Of a DNA stretch of 64,000 nucleotides, positions 32,450 to 40,081 are shown piece after piece. The position numbers were made by a program, and so were the translations under genes. Numbering within the stretch: the stretch's first letter is position 1; every line of letters starts with the position of its first letter. The DNA comes from Bacteroidia bacterium (GTDB lineage Bacteria; Bacteroidota; Bacteroidia; Flavobacteriales; Flavobacteriaceae): NCBI GenBank assembly GCA_030427735.1, contig JAUIBP010000014.1, forward strand, positions 1 through 64,000, written 5' to 3'. The notes beneath the pieces are model-generated. The model was not told where the DNA came from, made no database searches, and saw only the letters and a list, made by a program, of their open reading frames with translations.

Positions 32450-33464
32450 AGTATTAGTAACTGGGGGTCTAGGTTTTATAGGCTCTCATACGGTTGTAGA
32501 ACTTCAAAATGAAGGATTTGAAGTTGTTATAATAGATAATCTTTCAAATTCATCTATCAAAGTATTAGATGGTATTACTGCCATAACAGGAAAAAAGCCA
32601 ATTTTCGAAGAGTTGGATTTAAGAGATAAGGCAGGGGTACAGCAATTTTTTAAGACTCATAACGATGTAAAAGGCGTGATTCATTTTGCGGCAAGTAAAG
32701 CTGTTGGCGAAAGTGTGGAAAATCCATTGTTGTATTACGAAAACAATATAAATACGTTGGTTTATGTGCTTCAGGAATTAGATAAGTTAAAAGATGCCAA
32801 TTTTATTTTTAGCTCATCTTGTACCGTATATGGCCAGGCCGATGAATTGCCTATAACCGAAAATGCACCTGTAAAACCAGCAGAATCGCCTTATGGTAAT
32901 ACTAAGCAAATAGGTGAAGAAATTATAAAAGATAGTTGTCGAGTTATACCGCATTTAAAAGCAATAGCATTGCGTTATTTTAACCCGATTGGGGCTCACG
33001 AAACCGCGTTAATTGGAGAGTTGCCAATAGGTGTGCCTCAAAATTTAGTACCTTTTATTACGCAAACTGCTGTAGGTTTACGAGAGCAATTATCGGTGTT
33101 TGGAGACGATTATCCGACAGTCGATGGTACTTGTATTCGCGATTATATTCACGTAGTCGATTTGGCAAAAGCGCACGTTGTGGCTTTACAACGCTTGTTA
33201 GGTAATAAAAACGAGACAAATTACGAAGTGTTTAATTTAGGTACAGGCACAGGAAGCTCGGTGTTAGAAGTGATTAAATCTTTCGAACGTGTTTCTGGAG
33301 AAACTTTAAATTATAAAATTGCACCACGCCGGGCAGGCGATGTTATTGCAGCTTATGCGCAAACCGATAAAGCTAACGATGTATTAGGATGGAAATCTGA
33401 ATTATCTTTAGATGACGCCATGCGTTCTGCTTGGAAATGGGAGCAAAGCATTAGAAAAAGTTAA
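32442..33464 (+). CDS. galE: UDP-glucose 4-epimerase
   Basis: A 340-residue extended SDR. The NAD-binding TGGLGFIGSHTVVEL at the N-terminus, IDNLSNSS, the active-site SSSCTVYG and YGNTKQIGEE (YxxxK), and the late RAGDVIAAYAQTDKA are all as in GalE. It interconverts UDP-glucose and UDP-galactose (or the GlcNAc forms). It overlaps the upstream aminotransferase by 8 bases and is followed by a terminator 24 bases after its stop. Confidence 0.93.
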   Translation: MSKVLVTGGLGFIGSHTVVELQNEGFEVVIIDNLSNSSIKVLDGITAITGKKPIFEELDLRDKAGVQQFFKTHNDVKGVIHFAASKAVGESVENPLLYYENNINTLVYVLQELDKLKDANFIFSSSCTVYGQADELPITENAPVKPAESPYGNTKQIGEEIIKDSCRVIPHLKAIALRYFNPIGAHETALIGELPIGVPQNLVPFITQTAVGLREQLSVFGDDYPTVDGTCIRDYIHVVDLAKAHVVALQRLLGNKNETNYEVFNLGTGTGSSVLEVIKSFERVSGETLNYKIAPRRAGDVIAAYAQTDKANDVLGWKSELSLDDAMRSAWKWEQSIRKS

Positions 33465-33487
33465 ATTAAGTAAGTGTTAATTTTGTT

Positions 33488-33526
33488 AAAACCTTCATTG
33501 CAAATTGATGTAATGGAGGTTTTTTT
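33488..33526 (+). terminator. Terminator after galE
   Basis: A 12-bp stem AAAACCTTCATT/AATGGAGGTTTT (one G-T pair) with a 12-base loop is followed by a T-run. Confidence 0.85.
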
Positions 33527-33718
33527 ATGTCTGTTTTTAAACGAAAAGCCCCTAATTTCTGCGGTACTTTTATCAGAAAAGTAGGTGAAAGATTCTTATT
33601 GAAACAAGAAAATCGTTGTTAAATGCTTAATTATAAGGTTAAACCGTGGGGTTTTGCTTCAATTTCTTGGGCTTGTCAATCTATTTAAGTAATTTCGGAT
33701 GAAATGATAAATGATATT

Positions 33719-33910
33719 ATGAAACTGATAACAGTAAAACGGGAAACCAAAGACGAAAAACGATTCACACCAAAAATGGGTGAATTAATTACAAAAGTCA
33801 CTTACATTAAAATGCAATTTTTGAGTGTGCCTTTTAAAACGCTTCACAAATATAGGGAAACCTATTATGGTGAAATTAAAGATTGTGCAGATTGCCGCTT
33901 ACAAGCTTGA
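33719..33910 (+). CDS. Small protein of unknown function (63 residues)
   Basis: A short frame starting at ATG 33719; an in-frame ATG five codons earlier at 33704 is also possible. It is basic (MKLITVKRETKDEKRF), has no signal peptide, and ends with a Cys pair (KDCADCRLQA) that could bind metal. A strong bidirectional terminator begins 7 bases after the stop and the preceding 250 bases are free of genes. That is the layout of a real single-gene unit. I do not recognise the family. Confidence 0.5.
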   Translation: MKLITVKRETKDEKRFTPKMGELITKVTYIKMQFLSVPFKTLHKYRETYYGEIKDCADCRLQA

Positions 33911-33917
33911 TAATAAA

Positions 33918-33947
33918 AAAAGTCCCCGAAATATTTCGGGGACTTTT
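33918..33947. terminator. Bidirectional terminator between the small ORF and lspA
   Basis: A 14-bp perfect stem AAAAGTCCCCGAAA/TTTCGGGGACTTTT with a 2-base centre and T-rich flanks on both strands. It lies 22 bases after the convergent lspA stop. Confidence 0.9.
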
Positions 33948-33969
33948 CAATTATAAGAGTTTCTGAAAA

Positions 33970-34464
33970 TTATGTTGTTGTAGCTTTCTTCGATTTAAAA
34001 TTGGTGTATAATAATAGTCCCATGCCTAGCATAACGGACATATCTGCGACATTAAAAACGCCAGTTTTAAAAATGCCGCCCAAGTCTATATGAAGAAAAT
34101 CGGTTACCGAGCCGTAAACAATTCTATCGTATACATTGGCTATTCCGCCTCCAATAATACATGCAAAAGCAAATGTAGATAGTTTATCTAACGCGGTGTT
34201 GCTAAGAATGTAATAGGTAACATAACCCAAAACCAAAATGGGTAAGGCTAATAAAAATATACTTTTTAAAGTTGGATTTAAATTGCTGCCTAGACTTAAA
34301 AAAGCACCTGTGTTTTCTACATTGGTTAAAATAAATTTATCGCCAATAAGTTCTGTGGTTTTATAAGGCGTAACATATTGTCTTACTAAGACTTTAGAAA
34401 TTTGGTCTAGTGCAATGTTTACAACTATAATTGAAATTATAGATAAGGTTCTAGAAAATTTCAT
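33970..34464 (-). CDS. lspA: Lipoprotein signal peptidase (signal peptidase II)
   Basis: A 164-residue inner-membrane aspartyl protease that cuts prolipoprotein signal peptides. Four hydrophobic helices and the family motifs are present: ALDQISK near the N-terminus, VENTGAFLS, GGIANVYDRIVYGSVTDF (first catalytic Asp) and FNVADMSV (second catalytic Asp). The start lies 4 bases after the fabD stop, giving a lspA-fabD pair. It would process the several lipoproteins in this window. Confidence 0.93.
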   Translation of the reverse strand: MKFSRTLSIISIIVVNIALDQISKVLVRQYVTPYKTTELIGDKFILTNVENTGAFLSLGSNLNPTLKSIFLLALPILVLGYVTYYILSNTALDKLSTFAFACIIGGGIANVYDRIVYGSVTDFLHIDLGGIFKTGVFNVADMSVMLGMGLLLYTNFKSKKATTT

Positions 34465-34467
34465 GTA

Positions 34468-35361
34468 TTATGCTTCGGTTTCAAAAGTAGCAGAGCTAGT
34501 TTGTGCGTCTCTGTTTATCTTTTTTACTAATCCTTGTAACACTTTTCCTGGGCCAACTTCAATAAATTCTGTAGCGCCGTCGGCAATCATTTGTTGCACG
34601 GATTGCGTCCATTTTACAGGCGATGTTAATTGAGAAATTAAATTGGCTTGTATTTCATTTTTATCTGTTACCGCACTGGCCGTTACATTTTGATATACAG
34701 GACAATTTGGAGTGTTAAAAGTTGTGTTTTGTATTGCAGTTGCTAATTCTTCGCGGGCAGGTTCCATCATAGGAGAGTGAAATGCACCACCAACAGGCAG
34801 TACTAATGCGCGTTTTGCTCCAGCTTCTTTTAAAGCTTCGCAAGCTTTGTTAATGGCTTCTACTTCTCCAGAGATTACCAATTGTCCTGGGCAATTGTAG
34901 TTTGCTGCAACTACAACACCATCTATAGCAGCACAAATATCTTCTACGATAGTATCGTCTAAGCCTAAAACAGCAGCCATAGTACTTGGTGTAATTTCGC
35001 AAGCTTTTTGCATGGCTAAGGCACGTTGGTATACTAGTTTTAATCCGTCTTCGAAATTTAAGGCACCAGAAGCTACTAGGGCAGAAAATTCGCCTAAAGA
35101 ATGTCCTGCAACCATGTCTGGTTTAAAGTTTTCGCCTAAACTTTTTGCTAAAATTACAGAGTGTAAAAAAATAGCGGGTTGGGTTACTTTGGTTTGTTTT
35201 AGTTCTTCTGCTGTACCTTCAAACATAACGTCTGTAATGCTAAACCCCAGTATATCGTTAGCTTTTTCGAAGAGTTCTTGTGCTAATGGAACGTTTTGGT
35301 ATAAGTCTAAGCCCATACCTGTAAATTGTGCGCCCTGTCCAGGGAAAATATATGCGTTCAT
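34468..35361 (-). CDS. fabD: Malonyl-CoA-ACP transacylase
   Basis: A 297-residue protein from the ATG at 35361, chosen so the protein starts MNAYIFPGQGAQ as family members do; an ATG seven codons upstream is less likely. The serine nucleophile is in GHSLGEF, Gln in PGQGAQ, and catalytic His in GGAFHSPMM. It loads malonyl groups onto acyl carrier protein to start fatty-acid elongation in the cytoplasm. Confidence 0.94.
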   Translation of the reverse strand: MNAYIFPGQGAQFTGMGLDLYQNVPLAQELFEKANDILGFSITDVMFEGTAEELKQTKVTQPAIFLHSVILAKSLGENFKPDMVAGHSLGEFSALVASGALNFEDGLKLVYQRALAMQKACEITPSTMAAVLGLDDTIVEDICAAIDGVVVAANYNCPGQLVISGEVEAINKACEALKEAGAKRALVLPVGGAFHSPMMEPAREELATAIQNTTFNTPNCPVYQNVTASAVTDKNEIQANLISQLTSPVKWTQSVQQMIADGATEFIEVGPGKVLQGLVKKINRDAQTSSATFETEA

Positions 35362-35414
35362 AAGTTTTATTTTAAATGGCAAAAATAGTAATATTAAATA
35401 AAATAGGGCAGATG

Positions 35415-35978
35415 TTATAAGTCGTTGTTAGTGATGTTTTTAATAACTCTGGCCGGATTTCCTGCAATAACAACATCATCAGGAAAGCTTTTAGTTACTA
35501 CAGACCCAGCACCAACCACTACATTATTGCCAAGAGTAACGCCTGGGCAAATGGTGCTGTTACCGCCAATCCAAACATTATTCCCGATAGTTATGGGTTT
35601 GCCTAATTCCTTACCACTGTTTCTGGATTTAGCGTCTATAGGATGGGTTGCGGAGTAAAGCTGAACATTGGGAGCAAACATAACATTATCGCCAATAGTT
35701 ACTGTGGCTACATCCAGAATACAACATCCGTAGTTCATAAAAACACGATTTCCAGCCTTAATGTTAGAGCCATAATCGCAGTGAAAAGGAGGTTCTATAC
35801 ATAAATCCTGTCCTGCTTCGATTAAACTATTATAAAGCGCGTCGCGTTCTGCTCTGTCGGCCTCGGTAAGGGCATTTGCTTTTTGAAATGTAAGTCGAGC
35901 GTGGTATCGCGCTTTTGTAAGTTCGGGATCGGACGGATTGTACATTAATCCTGCTAACATTTTTTCTTTTTCTGTCAT
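35415..35978 (-). CDS. Sugar O-acetyltransferase (maltose/galactoside acetyltransferase family)
   Basis: The start at 35978 gives MTEKEKMLAGLMYNPSDPEL, the normal Maa/LacA N-terminus (187 residues). A longer frame from 36086 would run into the upstream gene. The left-handed beta-helix hexapeptide repeats are visible (KPITIGNNVWIGGNSTICPG, VTLGNNVVVGAGSVVTKSF), as is the catalytic-His segment SATHPIDA. It transfers acetyl from acetyl-CoA to a sugar; specificity is unknown. It follows the FAD-protein gene by 17 bases, so is probably co-transcribed. Confidence 0.9.
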   Translation of the reverse strand: MTEKEKMLAGLMYNPSDPELTKARYHARLTFQKANALTEADRAERDALYNSLIEAGQDLCIEPPFHCDYGSNIKAGNRVFMNYGCCILDVATVTIGDNVMFAPNVQLYSATHPIDAKSRNSGKELGKPITIGNNVWIGGNSTICPGVTLGNNVVVGAGSVVTKSFPDDVVIAGNPARVIKNITNNDL

Positions 35979-35995
35979 GATGTTAAATCGTAAAG

Positions 35996-37555
35996 TTAAA
36001 AGTTTTGAATTGCAGCTTCGGCACAACGTTCGCCATCCATGGCTGCAGAAATAATACCGCCAGCATACCCACCACCTTCGCCACAAGGGAATAAGTTGGT
36101 GATTTGTGGATGCGCTAACCGTGTGTTTCTTGGAATGCTAATTGGCGATGAGGTTCTGGATTCTACACCTATAACATTTGCTTCGGCAGTGTAGTAGCCC
36201 TTCATTTTTTGTCCGAAAGCTTCAAATCCTTTACGCAAACTTTTCCCAATTAATTTGGGTAAAATAGAATGTAAGGGTACGCTTTTAATACCAGGTTGGT
36301 ACGATGTAGGGTTCAAACCTGTAGATAGTCTGCCTTCTACAAAATCTGTTAAGCGTTGTGCTGGCGCAACTTGACTTTTTCCTCCAGAAACGAAGGCTAG
36401 TTTTTCTAAATCTTTTTGGTATTCTAAAGCTTTTAGCGGACCAAGATGATCGTATTTATATAAATCTTTTTCGGCATTAATTTCTACAACGATTCCCGAA
36501 TTGGCAAATTCGTTATTGCGCTTAGATGGGGACATGCCGTTAACCACAACTTCGCCATTGGCGGTTGCTGCGGGAACAATAAATCCGCCTGGGCACATAC
36601 AGAAAGAATAAACGCCACGTTGGTTAACTTGCTGTACTAAACTGTAAGATGCCGCAGGTAAAAGTTCATGTCTATCTCCCGAGCAATGGTATTGAATAGA
36701 ATCGATGATGTGCTGTGGGTGTTCTACACGTACTCCCATAGCAAACGACTTGGCTTCGATGTCGATGTTTTTTTTGTGTAGCAAATAAAAAATATCTCTA
36801 GCCGAGTGCCCAGTGGCTAAAATAACTTTGTTAACGGGCATTTCGGAGCCGTTTTGAATCTGTATGGCAGTAATGTTATTATTAGAAATTTTGAAATCGC
36901 TAACACGAGATTCAAAATGCACTTCGCCTCCATATTTTAAAATCGTTTCTCGAATATTCTGAACAACCTTAGGGAGTTTGTTGGTGCCAATATGCGGATG
37001 GGCATCTATTAAGATTTGTGGTGTAGCACCATGATATACCAAGTTTTCGAAAATGCGTCTAACATCGCCTCGCTTTAAACTTCGGGTGTACAATTTTCCG
37101 TCGGAATACGTACCAGCTCCACCTTCGCCAAAGCAATAATTAGAATCTTCGTTAACGTCGTGAAACTGATTAATGGCTCTTAAATCTCGACGTCTGTCCT
37201 GTACGTTTTTACCGCGTTCTAAAACAATAGGTTTGTAGCCTAATTCTATACAACGCAAGGCGGCATACATGCCCGCTGGACCAAAACCGATAATGTGAAC
37301 AGATTTGGCTTTAGTAACATCTTGATAATTGAAATTATAAGTTGACGTTTCTGGAAGCTCTTCATGTATAAATACAGCTACTTTATAGTTGAATATAATA
37401 TTGGGTTTTCTAGCATCGATAGATTTTCGAAGAACTTTTATACCTGTTATATCCGATGTCGAAAGGTGTAATAATTGTGCTGCTTTTAGCTGCAAAATAT
37501 TTTTTTGCGAGGCTTCTTCTTGTAAAGACACACGCAGTTGCACTTCTTTTATCAT
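35996..37555 (-). CDS. FAD-dependent dehydrogenase-like protein (COG2509 type)
   Basis: A 519-residue protein. A small N-terminal domain (IKVLRKSIDARKPNIIFNY) is followed by an FAD Rossmann motif HIIGFGPAGMYAALRCIELG and YKPIVLERG. Later motifs include GEGGAGTYSDGKLYTR, ATGHSARDIFYLL and the C-terminal FPCGEGGGYAGGIISAAMDG. This order is that of the conserved but poorly characterised COG2509 flavoproteins. No reaction is established. It is the first gene of a pair with the sugar O-acetyltransferase. Confidence 0.85.
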   Translation of the reverse strand: MIKEVQLRVSLQEEASQKNILQLKAAQLLHLSTSDITGIKVLRKSIDARKPNIIFNYKVAVFIHEELPETSTYNFNYQDVTKAKSVHIIGFGPAGMYAALRCIELGYKPIVLERGKNVQDRRRDLRAINQFHDVNEDSNYCFGEGGAGTYSDGKLYTRSLKRGDVRRIFENLVYHGATPQILIDAHPHIGTNKLPKVVQNIRETILKYGGEVHFESRVSDFKISNNNITAIQIQNGSEMPVNKVILATGHSARDIFYLLHKKNIDIEAKSFAMGVRVEHPQHIIDSIQYHCSGDRHELLPAASYSLVQQVNQRGVYSFCMCPGGFIVPAATANGEVVVNGMSPSKRNNEFANSGIVVEINAEKDLYKYDHLGPLKALEYQKDLEKLAFVSGGKSQVAPAQRLTDFVEGRLSTGLNPTSYQPGIKSVPLHSILPKLIGKSLRKGFEAFGQKMKGYYTAEANVIGVESRTSSPISIPRNTRLAHPQITNLFPCGEGGGYAGGIISAAMDGERCAEAAIQNF

Positions 37556-37642
37556 GGTGCAAATTTACTTAAAATTTGAACGCATTATAGCATTATTATA
37601 TTAAGTGCTACTATTTTGTAGGTGTCTGTAAATTGTTAAAGA

Positions 37643-38542
37643 TTACTGTCTTTCGTAGGTAATGAACGAATAATCGTGGTCGTTATTTTCGTCTTTTGGA
37701 TGAAATGTTTTAGAAGTTTCTTTCCAGTGGTTTACATCTACTTCTGGGAAAAACGTATCAGCATCAAAAGTGTCGTGTACTCGGGTTAATTCAATTTTGT
37801 CTGCAAAAGGCAAAGCTTGTTTGTAAATTTCGCCACCACCAATTATAAAAGGCTGCTTGTCTTCTAAAGCCGCATCTAAGGCATCGGCAATGTTATGTAC
37901 AACAATTACACCATGTGGCACTTTGTAATTGCTTTGATTGGTAATTACTATATGGGTGCGGTTAGGTAAGGGTTTGGGGAAACTTTCAAAGGTTTTTCTA
38001 CCCATTATAATGCAATGTCCAGAGGTTAGTGTTTTAAAACGTTGTAAGTCGTCTCGTAAATGCCAAATTAAGGTATTGTCTTTACCAATGGCATTATTTT
38101 CTGCTACAGCAGCTATAATGGTTACCGTTTTATTGATCTTCAGCTTTTTTTTTTCAGGCGTTTTTAGCTCAGGTGCATTTATCTGGTGCTTTTGTTCTAG
38201 CTTAGTGATGCCTTCTTTTTGTTTGGCTACTAACTTGTCTAGTTGTTGTTGCTCCCAATCTGCCCCCATAAATTTATTAACCACAAAAACATTAAACGCA
38301 TGGTATAGTAACAACAACAGCCAAAAGCCAACCACAAATACAAACCAATCTACATTTAAAGGTCTAAAAGTTTCGGCAACATGCAGCCCTAAATTAACAA
38401 CAATTAGTGCTACCGAACCAATTAAGAACAATATAAAATGCGTATATAAACGCTTTTTTTGTTTTATGCGTTTTTGGGCGTTTTTAATAAGCTCTAATTG
38501 TTCTTTATCTATTTGGGGCGTGTTTTTTTTGTTTCCGAACAT
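37643..38542 (-). CDS. folA: Dihydrofolate reductase fused to an N-terminal two-helix membrane anchor (2TM domain)
   Basis: A 299-residue protein. Residues ~1-95 form a 2TM-type domain: a basic helix, then membrane helices at about 33-53 and 65-85. A charged Lys/Gln-rich helical linker (~95-137) leads into a complete DHFR (139-299). DHFR motifs are IIAAVAENNAIGKDNTLIWHL (in part), Asp164/Asp165, IIMGRKTFES, PFIIGGGEIYKQAL and the final YSFITYERQ. DHFR regenerates tetrahydrofolate for thymidylate synthesis; thyA is the next minus-strand gene, across a short plus-strand gene. Both helices return the enzyme to the cytoplasmic side. The usual folA product is ~160 residues and soluble, so the anchor is the odd feature. 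Confidence 0.88.
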   Translation of the reverse strand: MFGNKKNTPQIDKEQLELIKNAQKRIKQKKRLYTHFILFLIGSVALIVVNLGLHVAETFRPLNVDWFVFVVGFWLLLLLYHAFNVFVVNKFMGADWEQQQLDKLVAKQKEGITKLEQKHQINAPELKTPEKKKLKINKTVTIIAAVAENNAIGKDNTLIWHLRDDLQRFKTLTSGHCIIMGRKTFESFPKPLPNRTHIVITNQSNYKVPHGVIVVHNIADALDAALEDKQPFIIGGGEIYKQALPFADKIELTRVHDTFDADTFFPEVDVNHWKETSKTFHPKDENNDHDYSFITYERQ

Positions 38543-38786
38543 ATGCTTAGTTGTTAGTTAAGTAAAGTTACTATTTTCTTCATTATTTTTAATGGAAATT
38601 GTAAAAATGATGCTTTAAGGACTTTGTTTTTTTGATAAATTTAAAAAAATGATATTCAAATTTTAAGACATTAAATTTAAATGAATTCATTTTTAAGAAA
38701 ACGATAATTATTTGTCTTGTAGTGTGTTAAATCGCTTCGGCGTGTTAAACTTTTGTATTTTTGTAAGAAATTTAAATTAAAATAAT

Positions 38787-39083
38787 ATGGCAATTTCTAA
38801 GCAATATTTAAAAAGTAAACCAGTATGTAAAGTTACATTTACTGTTCCTGCCGAAGATGCAGAACAAGTAGTGGTTGTAGGAAGTTTTAACGGTTGGAAT
38901 CCAGAAGCGGAACCATTAAAAAAGCTGAAAAATGGTACCTTTAAAGGGGTGTTAAGTTTAGATAAGGATGCGTCTTACGAATTCCGGTATTTAATAGACG
39001 GAAGTTATGCCAACGAAGCCGAAGCCGACGGTCAAGTGTGGAACGATTTTGCAGGTGCAGAAAATAGTGTGTTAACCGTATAA
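38787..39083 (+). CDS. Stand-alone CBM48/isoamylase early-set domain protein
   Basis: A 98-residue cytoplasmic protein made of a single immunoglobulin-like E-set domain: KVTFTVPAEDAEQVVVVGSFNGWNP, then FKGVLSLDKDASYEFRYLIDG, then NDFAGAENSVLTV. This is the glycogen-binding (CBM48) fold seen as an accessory domain in branching enzymes and in AMPK beta. Here it has no catalytic partner. It could bind alpha-glucan or act as an adaptor; neither is shown. A TATTTTTG element at 38756-38763 is a plausible -7 box. A shared terminator separates it from convergent thyA. Confidence 0.85.
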   Translation: MAISKQYLKSKPVCKVTFTVPAEDAEQVVVVGSFNGWNPEAEPLKKLKNGTFKGVLSLDKDASYEFRYLIDGSYANEAEADGQVWNDFAGAENSVLTV

Positions 39084-39120
39084 AAAAAGCATTTCAATTT
39101 TAAATTGAAATGCTTTTTTT
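39082..39120. terminator. Bidirectional terminator between the CBM48 gene and thyA
   Basis: A long palindrome centred at 39101, with arms AAAAAAAGCATTTCAATT and its inverted copy, carries T-runs on both strands. It abuts both stop codons. Confidence 0.9.
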
Positions 39121-39944
39121 TAAATAGCTACTGTACCCTTAATATGAGGGTGCGGATTGTAATCTAGTAATGTAAAGTCTTCGAATTTAAAATCGAAAAT
39201 ATCTTTTATTTCTGGATTTAGCACCATTTTAGGTAACGGTCTTGGCGATCTAGAAAGTTGTAGTTCTAATTGCTCAAAATGGTTGCTGTAAATATGGGCG
39301 TCACCAAAAGTGTGTATAAATTCTCCTGCTTTATAGCCACAAACTTGCGCCACCATCATGGTTAACAAGGCATAAGATGCAATGTTAAAAGGGACTCCTA
39401 AAAAGATGTCGGCACTGCGTTGGTATAATTGGCAAGATAATTTGCCATTTGCGACGTAAAATTGAAAAAAAGCATGGCACGGTGGTAGTGCAGCTTTGCC
39501 ATTTGCAACATTGTCTGCAAAAGATTTAGAAGTATCTGGCAATACCGAAGGATTCCAAGCCGATACCAACATACGTCTGCTGTTCGGGTTGGTTTTTAAG
39601 GTTTCAATAATATCTTTAATTTGGTCGATTTCATCACTGTTCCAATTTCTCCATTGGTGTCCGTAAACAGGGCCTAAATCGCCATTGTCATCAGCCCATT
39701 CATTCCAAATTTTTACACCGTTTGAGGTTAAATATTCAATATTGGTGTCGCCTTTCAAAAACCATAATAGTTCGTAAATAATAGACTTTAAGTGAAGTTT
39801 CTTAGTAGTAACCATAGGGAAGCCTTCACTTAAATCGAAACGCATCTGGTAACCAAAAACACTTTTTGTGCCTGTACCAGTACGATCTCCTTTTTCATTT
39901 CCGTTTTCTAAAACGTGTTTTACAAGGTCTAAATATTGTTTCAT
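39120..39944 (-). CDS. thyA: Thymidylate synthase
   Basis: A 274-residue enzyme, typical length. The N-terminal [29 protein letters not shown], catalytic Cys156 in [13 protein letters not shown], and [20 protein letters not shown] are all conserved. It methylates dUMP to dTMP using methylenetetrahydrofolate and produces dihydrofolate, which the membrane-anchored DHFR encoded ~0.6 kb away would recycle. Confidence 0.97.
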   Translation of the reverse strand: MKQYLDLVKHVLENGNEKGDRTGTGTKSVFGYQMRFDLSEGFPMVTTKKLHLKSIIYELLWFLKGDTNIEYLTSNGVKIWNEWADDNGDLGPVYGHQWRNWNSDEIDQIKDIIETLKTNPNSRRMLVSAWNPSVLPDTSKSFADNVANGKAALPPCHAFFQFYVANGKLSCQLYQRSADIFLGVPFNIASYALLTMMVAQVCGYKAGEFIHTFGDAHIYSNHFEQLELQLSRSPRPLPKMVLNPEIKDIFDFKFEDFTLLDYNPHPHIKGTVAI

Positions 39945-40081
39945 GCCATCGTCTTTTTCTGTGGGTAAAAGTACAGAATACGTCTGTTAATTTTGGTGGG
40001 CAATGTCTTAAAAATCAGAAAAGTTATTAACGGGCCGTTAAATAAGTAATACGCAGCTTAATACTAAAATGGATAAGCAGC

